Shown piece by piece: positions 34,239-41,769 of a DNA stretch of 64,000 nt. The stretch comes from Candidatus Saccharibacteria bacterium oral taxon 955. GTDB taxonomy: Bacteria > Patescibacteriota > Saccharimonadia > Saccharimonadales > Saccharimonadaceae. A model generated the notes under the pieces. That model did no database searches, was not told where the DNA came from, and worked only from the letters and a program-made list of their open reading frames with translations. Every line of letters starts with the position of its first letter. Position 1 is the stretch's first letter. The DNA lies in contig CP047918.1 of the NCBI GenBank assembly GCA_010202265.1, forward strand, positions 620,001 to 684,000. Direction: 5' to 3'. The position numbers and the translations under genes were made by a program.

Positions 34239-35392
34239 CGACTCGTCCTTTCGATCTCGCTCATGATAACTTCTATTAGTATATCAGCTGCACGAGTAAT
34301 ATTCGACTCATCACTTAACCTACCGAGAGTGATACGGAGGCTGCCGTCTGCGGTCTGGTCGTCTAGACCGATAGCCGTCAACACATGGCTACGCGTACCC
34401 TTATTCGCAGCACAGGCGCTACCAGTCGCAACCAGCACACCACGCGACTCTAGAGCAAACACAAGACGTTCTGCATCAATACCTGGAAATGAAATATGAA
34501 GATGTCCAGAAAGACGCTTCTTACGATTGCCCGACACCACGGCATCGGGGAACGCTGTCATCAAACGAGCTTCCAGCTTGTCGCGAAGCCCTTCTAGACG
34601 CTTAGCCTCACTGTTACGGTGCGTGCTAACGAGCTCAAATGCCGTCGCAAATCCAATAGTACCTGCGACATTTTCGGTACCACTTCTGATGGCTCGCTCC
34701 TGACCGCCACCTCTAATCATCGGACGAAGTGTCACTTCACGATCGGCCCACAACAAGCCAACCTGTTTTGGACCATACATTTTTCCAGCATTGACTGTCA
34801 TCGCATCGACACCCAGACGAGCGACATTGAGATCAAGCTGCCCAGCACCCTGCGAGGCATCTGTGTGAAACCATATGGGCGTTTTTTCGCCAGCCTCAAA
34901 CCGTCGTTGGCGCTCACGTTTCACCACCTCAGCAATAGCACGAAGTGGCTGGATCGTACCTAGTTCATTGTTGGCAAGGTGAATCGTAACTAGCTCAGTG
35001 TCTGGTCTGATAGCCTGTTCCACTGCGTCTGGTGATACGGTGCCCTTTTCTCCCGCCTCCACTAACGTATGATCGTGCGCTTCAACCGCTCGTAGGACTG
35101 CGTGGTGTTCAATATTACTGGTAACAACATGACCCGAAATAGCACTGACCATCAGATTGATAGATTCAGTCGCGCCCGCCGTAATCACAATTTCATCAGC
35201 TTTTGCGCCAATACACTGCGCTAAACGATGCTTGGCGTATTCATAGGCACGACGCACCTCAACGGCGGGCGCGTACGGACTAGATGGATTATAAAAAAAC
35301 TCTCGCATATACGGAGTCATCGCAGCAATCACCCGCTCATCCATAGGTGTAGCCGCAGCATGATCAAGATAAATAAGATCTGAAGTCTTCAC
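34235..35392 (-). CDS. Cysteine desulfurase (NifS/IscS family)
   Basis: This PLP enzyme releases sulfur from cysteine for tRNA thiolation and possibly FeS clusters. It begins IYLDHAAATPMDERV. The cofactor His is in SNIEHHAVL, the PLP Lys is in NAGKMYGPKQVG and the sulfur-accepting Cys is in GSACAANKGTRSHVL. The His that normally precedes the PLP Lys (family S-H-K) is Gly here. At 385 residues it is full length. It is four genes downstream of metG and two upstream of mnmA. No iscU or suf genes are near, so supplying MnmA is its most likely job. Confidence 0.92.
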   Translation of the reverse strand: MKTSDLIYLDHAAATPMDERVIAAMTPYMREFFYNPSSPYAPAVEVRRAYEYAKHRLAQCIGAKADEIVITAGATESINLMVSAISGHVVTSNIEHHAVLRAVEAHDHTLVEAGEKGTVSPDAVEQAIRPDTELVTIHLANNELGTIQPLRAIAEVVKRERQRRFEAGEKTPIWFHTDASQGAGQLDLNVARLGVDAMTVNAGKMYGPKQVGLLWADREVTLRPMIRGGGQERAIRSGTENVAGTIGFATAFELVSTHRNSEAKRLEGLRDKLEARLMTAFPDAVVSGNRKKRLSGHLHISFPGIDAERLVFALESRGVLVATGSACAANKGTRSHVLTAIGLDDQTADGSLRITLGRLSDESNITRAADILIEVIMSEIERTSR

Positions 35393-35396
35393 TAGA

Positions 35397-35831
35397 TTAT
35401 TGTATCAATTTCTCACCAGTTTCAGGATCGCGATGGTAAACTTCGCGGGCAACCTGCTCGTAGTATACTCGAACCGCAACACTAAAGTTTTGCAACTCTT
35501 CGCCATCAAGATAGCTATATCGTGCGCCTTCTTGGACCTTCAAAACGCCATGTTCGTTAATCTCATAACGAATCGTACTGGTTTGAAGTTTTCTTGACTC
35601 ATCAAGCCACTCTTCGTGCCATATCCACGTTTGCTCATCTAGACAGAAAAACTCTCGGCGACGCCCATGCTCAATAGGGCCAAATATTTTTGACCCCACT
35701 TCACTTTCGAGCGTCAACAATTCTCGTTCAGTTAAAGTTTTTAGAGGACGCTTACGCCCAGGAAGGCGCAAATCAAACCCTAAATCGTCGCCAACTAGGA
35801 GTTTAATAGCTTTTTTTAGTACAGATCCCAC
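35397..35831 (-). CDS. Conserved-looking hypothetical protein (144 aa)
   Basis: It has no membrane segment. It is Trp/Glu-rich in the middle (LDEQTWIWHEEWLDESRKLQ) with alternating strands (TIRYEINEHGVLKVQEGARY), which suggests a small beta sandwich. An N-terminal basic stretch (LRLPGRKRPLKTLTERELLTLE) precedes it. I do not recognise a family; its place inside the metG-mnmA operon and core-like composition suggest a lineage-conserved gene. The gap to the desulfurase is 4 nt. Confidence 0.65.
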   Translation of the reverse strand: MGSVLKKAIKLLVGDDLGFDLRLPGRKRPLKTLTERELLTLESEVGSKIFGPIEHGRRREFFCLDEQTWIWHEEWLDESRKLQTSTIRYEINEHGVLKVQEGARYSYLDGEELQNFSVAVRVYYEQVAREVYHRDPETGEKLIQ

Positions 35832-35845
35832 TCAAATGCCCTCCT

Positions 35846-36157
35846 CTATTGAACCTGAAGAATTGCAGCTTCTCGATAACCTACTACACGAGCCCCAACC
35901 TCTCGTAAGCTGCGGGGGTCCGTCGGATCAAGCTCTACAGCACCATTGGCTACATCAAGTACCTTAGCGCCAATTGACTCGATACGCCCCTGGTCGTACA
36001 GTTCGGTGTCAGGATTTACTTGGTGCTTATCGCTAGCTACTGAGATTGCCTCAAATTGAGCGCGCTCGAGATCAGTCATAGGAGATTCGTAAGTATCAGA
36101 AACTACCGACTCGGCAGTCTGAGAAATGTGTTCAGCGGCAGTTGGTGATGTATTCAT
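35846..36157 (-). CDS. Small acidic hypothetical protein (103 aa)
   Basis: An acidic soluble protein (MNTSPTAAEHISQTAESVVS at the start, ELDPTDPRSLREVGARVVGY near the end), probably disordered in its first third. No motif is recognised. It lies 2 nt after tatD and 14 nt before the next gene in a continuous operon. This argues that it is real. Confidence 0.6.
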   Translation of the reverse strand: MNTSPTAAEHISQTAESVVSDTYESPMTDLERAQFEAISVASDKHQVNPDTELYDQGRIESIGAKVLDVANGAVELDPTDPRSLREVGARVVGYREAAILQVQ

Positions 36158-36159
36158 CG

Positions 36160-36924
36160 TTATATCCCAAAAACTTTCTCCGCGTTGTCTGTAGTAATGC
36201 GTATAACTTCATCGGGCGAGACATTTTTTAGCATCGCCTGATGCTCCGCGACTCTACCCACATACGCTGGTATGTTCACTTTACCACGAAAAGGCTTTGG
36301 AGTCAAGAACGGCGCATCGGTTTCTAGTAAAACATACTTGAGAGGAACTTTTGCGTACATTTCTTGTTGCAGGGGGTCTTTTGTAAACGTACTGATGCCG
36401 TTTATCCCAATGTAAAAACCTCGGCGAATTCCTTCTTCGAGATTTTTTTGCGTATCAGTGAAACTGTGTAGTACGCCCCGTACTCCAGGAGAATCATCTA
36501 GAATCGGCCAAAAATCATCAAAAGCCTCTCGAACATGAAAACTAACCGGCAGATCAAACTCTCTAGCAAGCGCTAACTGTTCGCGAAATGCCTCACATTG
36601 ACGAGTACGCGGACTGTTGTCATAATAGTAATCAAGACCAATCTCACCAACACCGACGATATCTTTTCGGCGTTTTTCGATTAGCTGACGTATGTCACTA
36701 ACATCATTATCCTTGGTGTCATGCGGGTGTATCCCCACTACTGCATAGCAACCTTCGTGACTAACAGCAAACTCTACCGCCTCACGCGAACTTCGGACGT
36801 CAGTCCCAACGCATATCATGCGAACGCCGGCATCACGCGACACTCGATAAACTTCCTCTCTATTATCAGGATAAAACTCCGAGTCGTGAATATGGCAGTG
36901 AGAATCAATCAAATCCATATGCAC
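36160..36924 (-). CDS. TatD-family metal-dependent hydrolase
   Basis: This is a TatD/YcfH-type TIM-barrel DNase. Metal ligands are seen in DSHCHIHD (HxH), GEIGLDYYYD (Glu), FHVREAFDDF (His), LHSFTDT (His) and ETDAPFLTP (Asp). The 254-residue length is standard. ATGs at 36924 and 36918 (MHM) are both possible. Its place 2 nt after metG is a very common bacterial arrangement. It probably acts in DNA quality control. Confidence 0.93.
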   Translation of the reverse strand: MHMDLIDSHCHIHDSEFYPDNREEVYRVSRDAGVRMICVGTDVRSSREAVEFAVSHEGCYAVVGIHPHDTKDNDVSDIRQLIEKRRKDIVGVGEIGLDYYYDNSPRTRQCEAFREQLALAREFDLPVSFHVREAFDDFWPILDDSPGVRGVLHSFTDTQKNLEEGIRRGFYIGINGISTFTKDPLQQEMYAKVPLKYVLLETDAPFLTPKPFRGKVNIPAYVGRVAEHQAMLKNVSPDEVIRITTDNAEKVFGI

Positions 36925-36926
36925 AC

Positions 36927-38420
36927 CTAAGAAGTTTTTGGCGCACGTGGGTCTTGCGTGTGTATATAGCGCTTCGGAAATAACGGAGTAAGCGTCTCTG
37001 GAACGACGCCACTAGCAAATATCTGACGAATAGACTCGGTGGTCGTCGGCATAAACGGTGTCAGCAGATCCGCGACCTGCAGCAACACACCAGAAGCATA
37101 ACCGAGTACCTCTGCCAAGTGAGATTCGGCTTCTGTGTCCTTCCCGAGTTTTTTTGCAATCTCCCATGGTTTAACATTTTCTAGATATTGATTTAGTGCG
37201 CGAACAGTCACCCAAACTTCATCAAGTGCGCGATTAAACTCGAGTGAACGCATCGCCTCACGATATGGACCCATGTCATGCTCGGACTGAGGGGCGTCAC
37301 CAATCACCCCTGACTGATAACGCTTAACCATCGACGCAACCCTCTGAACCAAGTTTCCAAGATCATTGCCTAGCTCGTTGTTATAAACATTTTCAAATTT
37401 TTCCCAGGTGAAGTCACCATCTTCCTGGGTCGGAACATGACGGCTGAAATAATACCTAAAAGCATCGGATCCATACTGCTCTATCACCTCCATAGGACCG
37501 ACTCCATTACCGAGGCTTTTGCTCATTTTTGCACCACCAACCGTTACAAATCCGTGGACAAGTAGTGATTTCGGTAGCGGTAGCCCGAGACCAAGCAGCA
37601 TTGCTGGCCAAATACCAGCGTGAAACCGCAAGATGTCCTTACCAACAACCTGTACGTCTGCTGGCCAAAAATCACGCCACTCCTCTCGGTCTGGATACCC
37701 AACCACCGTAAGGTAGTTTGAGAGCGCGTCAATCCAAACATACATGACCTGACTATCATCGCCCGGCACGCTCACACCCCAGGACAGGTTTTTGCGAGGA
37801 CGTGAAATTGAAACGTCTTTCAGTCCGTCCTTGATGAGTTCTAGAAACTCACGCTTACGAAACTCCGGCGTGATACGAAGCTTGTTGTTCTCGATCGCCT
37901 CTTTGACCTCTGTCGAGAAATGGCTTGCCTTGAAATAATAGTTTTCCTCACTAAGTCTTTCGTAGGACTTTTGATGGTCAGGGCAGGTGCCGTTATTTTC
38001 CGCCGCTTCTTTATCGGTTACAAAGTTTTCGCAACCCGTACAATACCAGCCTTCATAATTACTCTTGTAAATAAGGCCAGCCTTGTCAAGCTGTTGCCAA
38101 ATATACTGCACTGCCCCAACATGATGACCGTCGGTCGTACGGATAAAATCAGTACACTCTACGCCAAGCGCACTAATCAACGTCTTGAAGTTGCCGTGCA
38201 TCTGATCGACATACTCTTTAGGCGACAAGCCAGCTTCAGCGGCCTTAGCAGCTATCTTGTTGCCGTGTTCATCAACTCCAGTCTGAAACCGTACATCGCG
38301 ACCATTCTGTTTTTGATAGCGTGTCCATATATCCGCCAACGTATAATCGAGCGCATGGCCAATGTGCGGTACGCCGTTGACATAAGGAATTGCAGTAGTG
38401 ATATAAAGATTTTTTCCCAT
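36927..38420 (-). CDS. metG: Methionyl-tRNA synthetase
   Basis: This class I enzyme charges initiator and elongator tRNA-Met. Motifs are the HIGH box in GVPHIGHALDYTLAD, the zinc cluster CTGCENFVTDKEAAENNGTC, and the KMSKS loop GGAKMSKSLGNGVGPM. The anticodon-binding helical domain occupies ~370-480. At 497 residues it lacks the C-terminal EMAP dimer domain, as many short MetG do. The ATG is 8 nt after TATACT (38434-38429), so it is leaderless. It leads a seven-gene operon ending in mnmA. Confidence 0.95.
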   Translation of the reverse strand: MGKNLYITTAIPYVNGVPHIGHALDYTLADIWTRYQKQNGRDVRFQTGVDEHGNKIAAKAAEAGLSPKEYVDQMHGNFKTLISALGVECTDFIRTTDGHHVGAVQYIWQQLDKAGLIYKSNYEGWYCTGCENFVTDKEAAENNGTCPDHQKSYERLSEENYYFKASHFSTEVKEAIENNKLRITPEFRKREFLELIKDGLKDVSISRPRKNLSWGVSVPGDDSQVMYVWIDALSNYLTVVGYPDREEWRDFWPADVQVVGKDILRFHAGIWPAMLLGLGLPLPKSLLVHGFVTVGGAKMSKSLGNGVGPMEVIEQYGSDAFRYYFSRHVPTQEDGDFTWEKFENVYNNELGNDLGNLVQRVASMVKRYQSGVIGDAPQSEHDMGPYREAMRSLEFNRALDEVWVTVRALNQYLENVKPWEIAKKLGKDTEAESHLAEVLGYASGVLLQVADLLTPFMPTTTESIRQIFASGVVPETLTPLFPKRYIHTQDPRAPKTS

Positions 38421-38428
38421 TTACTATC

Positions 38429-38461
38429 AGTATATCAGAGGTAACAAATAAGTGATATACT
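38429..38461. promoter_or_regulatory. Divergent leaderless promoters, metG (-) and pilin (+)
   Basis: TGATATACT occurs once on each strand: minus TATACT 38434-38429 (8 nt to the metG ATG) and plus TATACT 38456-38461 (7 nt to the pilin ATG). The identical extended -10 on both sides supports the call. Confidence 0.7.
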
Positions 38462-38468
38462 TAGAGAC

Positions 38469-39011
38469 ATGAGGAAAAGCAAAAGCGGATTCACTCTTAT
38501 CGAGCTATTAGTTGTTGTAGTAGTAATTGGGATTCTCGCTGGCATCACCCTAATTGCCTACAACGGCACCCAAGCTCGCTCCAGAGATGCGCGTCGCAAA
38601 ACTGATGTAGCCAATATTATAAAAGCAATGGAATTATACTATAGCGACAACGGACAATATCCAGTTCCAACCGGAGCGACTGGGTCGTCAATTGATAGCA
38701 ACTGGTATGTCAGTAGCGACAATAGCTGGACTATGTTAAATGGCCTATTGGCAGGAGCAGAGGCGATTGACTCACTGCCGTCTGACCCGCAAAATACCGG
38801 AAATCCGACATCAAGCGGAGACCACGCCTACGGTGTTTACGTCAGTAAAGGCGGCACCTGTGGGGCTGGCCCTGGTCAAATGTATATTATAGTCTGGCGA
38901 TACGAGACTCTACAAAAAGAACAATCTTCAGCAGGTAACTGTAACACCAATCCTATTGGGGACAGTTACTTCAGCGGTGGAGCAAGCTATTATCGCAATA
39001 GTCGTGTCTAA
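38469..39011 (+). CDS. Type IV pilin-like major-type prepilin
   Basis: The N-terminus MRKSKSGFTLIELLVVVVVIGILAGI is a textbook prepilin signal, with cleavage G|FTLIE, Glu at +5 and a long assembly helix. It continues with the type II pseudopilin pattern TQARSRDARRKTDVANIIKAMELYYSDNGQYP. The globular domain has two Cys (GGTCGAGPG and GNCNTNP), probably a disulphide. Type IV pili support host attachment and DNA uptake in Saccharibacteria. It stands alone; pilus motor genes are outside the window. Confidence 0.93.
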   Translation: MRKSKSGFTLIELLVVVVVIGILAGITLIAYNGTQARSRDARRKTDVANIIKAMELYYSDNGQYPVPTGATGSSIDSNWYVSSDNSWTMLNGLLAGAEAIDSLPSDPQNTGNPTSSGDHAYGVYVSKGGTCGAGPGQMYIIVWRYETLQKEQSSAGNCNTNPIGDSYFSGGASYYRNSRV

Positions 39012-39742
39012 CGTAGGACGGCTAACACCGCGAAACGCTCCCGCGTATCTCCGTGTCGATGCGAGAAATATTCCGGATGCGTCGCTGTATCAATAGGTGA
39101 CACAAAAATATTCTCTGGTAAAACGCCAGCTCGCTCGGCGCTAGCCCGATTGAACCCAGCCATATCAATATATATTCCGTCAGGTCGATAGTCGACATAT
39201 TGCTTCCATATTGGATCGTCAGCATAATCAAAATATTCAAGCCGGTCGCTGGCACTCTTTATGCTTGGTGCCATCCAGATAATAATATCCTGCGGATTAC
39301 TACCCTGCTCGATAAACCATGTGATTACTTTTGTCATAAGACCCGCGACAGTTGAATGTCGACCAAGATGGACGAGAGCAAGACGTTTATAAACCGGATC
39401 ATAGACAACGGTTCCTATGCAATCAGCAAGACACAGCATAAGCCCTACTCCACGCTGGCTAGTCACTAGAGCGTCCGCGTGAATCCCGCTAACATACTGG
39501 CTAGTGTCGCTTTCGTCAACTTCCACAATTCGATCAAACGACTGATCATTGTCATATATAACCTGTTGATACACAACTGATTTGTAGTTTACTTGTTGCA
39601 AGTCACAAAATGCTTTGCGATTTACTACGACCGATGGGTGGTGCGCTTCATTAGCGCGGTCAAGCATCATCCCGTCCGACCGCGACGACACTCGCACAAG
39701 TAATTCGCCTGGGAAGCAGGTTGGCTGATCACCAATTATCAC
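39008..39742 (-). CDS. YfiH/LACC1-family purine nucleosidase-like protein (Cu-oxidase_4)
   Basis: This family (formerly polyphenol oxidase, PgeF) includes purine nucleoside phosphorylase/deaminase activities and a peptidoglycan-editing role. The core motif is HADALVTSQRGVGLMLCLADC (metal Cys), then LALVHLGRHSTVAGLM where HAGWRG is usual. The second metal His is kept, but the Trp-Arg-Gly part is changed. The ending SPIDTATHPEYFSHRHGD matches the family C-terminus (FFSYRRDG). It overlaps rsmA by 4 nt and converges with the pilin gene. Confidence 0.82.
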   Translation of the reverse strand: MIIGDQPTCFPGELLVRVSSRSDGMMLDRANEAHHPSVVVNRKAFCDLQQVNYKSVVYQQVIYDNDQSFDRIVEVDESDTSQYVSGIHADALVTSQRGVGLMLCLADCIGTVVYDPVYKRLALVHLGRHSTVAGLMTKVITWFIEQGSNPQDIIIWMAPSIKSASDRLEYFDYADDPIWKQYVDYRPDGIYIDMAGFNRASAERAGVLPENIFVSPIDTATHPEYFSHRHGDTRERFAVLAVLR

Positions 39743-40515
39743 GCTGCTCCTCGCATAAGTCGTATCCAGTCATCAATCGACAGGTCTTCGGCCCGCAAGT
39801 CAGGGTCAATTCCTGCCTGACGAAGTAGTTTTTCAGCATCCGATTTTGAAATAGCCAGTCCAGCTGACATTGAACTTCTGAGTTTTTTACGCTTATTCGC
39901 AAAACCCGCCTTGACGACACGAAAAAAAGCTTTTTGGTCTCTCTCCAAAACCAACGGTTTATCACGCATCTCAAGCACTACAACCTGGGAATCAACTTTT
40001 GGTACTGGCGTAAAAAACTGACGCGGGATCTCGATACCAAGATGTGTTTTTGCAAAAATTTGAGCACTTATAGCAAGAATACTCATACCGCCAGGACGCG
40101 CTACAATACGCTCAGCGACCTCTTTCTGTACCAAAATCACAATTACTGATGGCCTGTTTGATGCAGTCATTAATTTTTCGATAATTTTGCTGGTGATATA
40201 GTAGGGCACATTTGCAACGACTTTATAGCCTGTCGGTAGCCGTTCTAGATCATACGAAAGAATATCTTCGTTGATAACTGTTAGATTTTTTCCTGGAAAC
40301 TGAGCCGGCAACTTAACCGCCCGCTCACTATCAAGCTCAACTGCAACCACATTGCCAGCGCGACGCAACAATTCGCTCGTCAGAGTGCCGAGACCAGGGC
40401 CGATCTCGAGCACTGTATCGCCAGCTGACAGATCGGCCTCATCAACGATTGCTTCTAGCATACCGCGATCACGAAGCCAGTTCTGACCAAGCTCTTTTTT
40501 ATTCTTTAATGCCAT
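39739..40515 (-). CDS. rsmA: 16S rRNA dimethyladenosine transferase RsmA (KsgA)
   Basis: This enzyme dimethylates two adjacent adenines near the 3' end of 16S rRNA. The N-terminus KKELGQNWLRD (family GQNFL) leads to the SAM site LEIGPGLGTLTSELL, then VELDSE and the catalytic NVPYYITSKII. The C-terminal domain is FFTPVPKVDSQVV. Length is normal. It overlaps the YfiH gene by 4 nt and follows the G5/lysozyme-like gene by 3 nt. Confidence 0.95.
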   Translation of the reverse strand: MALKNKKELGQNWLRDRGMLEAIVDEADLSAGDTVLEIGPGLGTLTSELLRRAGNVVAVELDSERAVKLPAQFPGKNLTVINEDILSYDLERLPTGYKVVANVPYYITSKIIEKLMTASNRPSVIVILVQKEVAERIVARPGGMSILAISAQIFAKTHLGIEIPRQFFTPVPKVDSQVVVLEMRDKPLVLERDQKAFFRVVKAGFANKRKKLRSSMSAGLAISKSDAEKLLRQAGIDPDLRAEDLSIDDWIRLMRGAA

Positions 40516-40518
40516 CGT

Positions 40519-41703
40519 CTACCACCAGCGGTGACTTACCCAAAAATCGTAGGCATCTCGCCAGCTCCCATAACGAGATTTATATCGATCAAAGAGACGA
40601 ATCTGACAAATTGGATCACTCTCCCAGTTAGGACATGCGCCAGATATACTCTTTAGGTTCGTTTGTCCTAGTCCATAATATCCGTTTGAGCTTGCTGCAT
40701 TTGGTCGCCAACCAGATTCCTTTGAGAAAATAAAGTTCACATATCCATAATCACTTGGTGAAATTCCAGCCGCCGCCATCCAGTCCTCATGCGAACCAGC
40801 GGGTAACGAAACTTTTGTACCGACCACCTCTACCTGCTCGACAGGCCGTTTCGTGACATTACTGTTAATCTCCTTGCGCGAAACCTCAACACCATTTTGC
40901 ACATTTATTTCGTATGTAACGGTACGCTGTCCGTTTTCGCCCTTTGTTTGAATATTTTTGTAGCCCTTATCGCGATCAGCGTCCTTGATCTGCTTAATAG
41001 TATGCGCTACTGGTTCTTCGACTGTCACGGTCTGTACACCCTCACGCCATAGACGCACCGTCATGCCAGGAGTAATTGGTGTTTCAACCGCAGGAGAAAC
41101 GCCATCAGAAGCGCTCATATTGATCTTTTTCTCTCTCAACATATCTCCAACCGTTGATGCTAAGGTGTAGTTAGTTTCGGTTTTGCCATAAAAATTAAAT
41201 ATGAGCTCTGTCGCACGCTTAATTGTCATGACCTCTGCAGCGCCATCAGCAATTGGATCTTTTGACGGCGCAAGGCTGACCTTGTCGGCATCCCGAAGTG
41301 CAATTTTTGCATGTGCGGCAATCTGCTTTCCTGTCCTATAGGACGTAACTATCTTTGTTTCGGTAGCACCATCGCGTACCAGAACTGGACGCGCTCGATA
41401 AATGTTTATCTGATACGAGGTTGCGACAAATTTTTCATCAAGTCCTGGCTCTGTGCGATCATTTTCGTCGAGCCGAATACCTTGTTCTTTTAGAGCCTCG
41501 CGAATTGTCGATTTTTTAGTAATAAAACCCTTGTCAGTGCCGTCATCGTGAAGCGTAATAATCCTCTCGTTTGAAGCTGGTGCGGACTCTTCCGCCCGTA
41601 CGTGACGGTTCATCACAAAAATAACCCCAAGCAATACCAGAACTGCAAGTGCTGAAATAAAGATTCGATAGTGGTGGCGTGGTGGTGTGATAACTTTATC
41701 CAT
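40519..41703 (-). CDS. Exported G5-domain protein with C-terminal lysozyme/transglycosylase-like domain (RpfB/YabE-like)
   Basis: This is a wall-binding muralytic protein. One membrane helix (RIFISALAVLVLLGVIFVM, ~12-30) is followed by DUF348-type repeats (ITLHDDGTDKGFITKKSTIREAL and related). A G5 domain comes next (VTVEEPVAHTIKQIKD). The C-terminal ~90 residues contain FSKESGWRPNAASSNGYYGLGQ, a lysozyme-like fold with catalytic Glu in KESGW, and two Cys. This order matches the resuscitation-promoting factors of actinobacteria, common hosts of Saccharibacteria. The ATG at 41703 is preferred to 41748. It sits upstream of rsmA as yabE does in Bacillus. Confidence 0.85.
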   Translation of the reverse strand: MDKVITPPRHHYRIFISALAVLVLLGVIFVMNRHVRAEESAPASNERIITLHDDGTDKGFITKKSTIREALKEQGIRLDENDRTEPGLDEKFVATSYQINIYRARPVLVRDGATETKIVTSYRTGKQIAAHAKIALRDADKVSLAPSKDPIADGAAEVMTIKRATELIFNFYGKTETNYTLASTVGDMLREKKINMSASDGVSPAVETPITPGMTVRLWREGVQTVTVEEPVAHTIKQIKDADRDKGYKNIQTKGENGQRTVTYEINVQNGVEVSRKEINSNVTKRPVEQVEVVGTKVSLPAGSHEDWMAAAGISPSDYGYVNFIFSKESGWRPNAASSNGYYGLGQTNLKSISGACPNWESDPICQIRLFDRYKSRYGSWRDAYDFWVSHRWW

Positions 41704-41769
41704 ACCTATCGTTACTCCCACTCGAGTACGTACCTCCAATTTTAGCAAAATAACGAGTAAATTGCTAGT

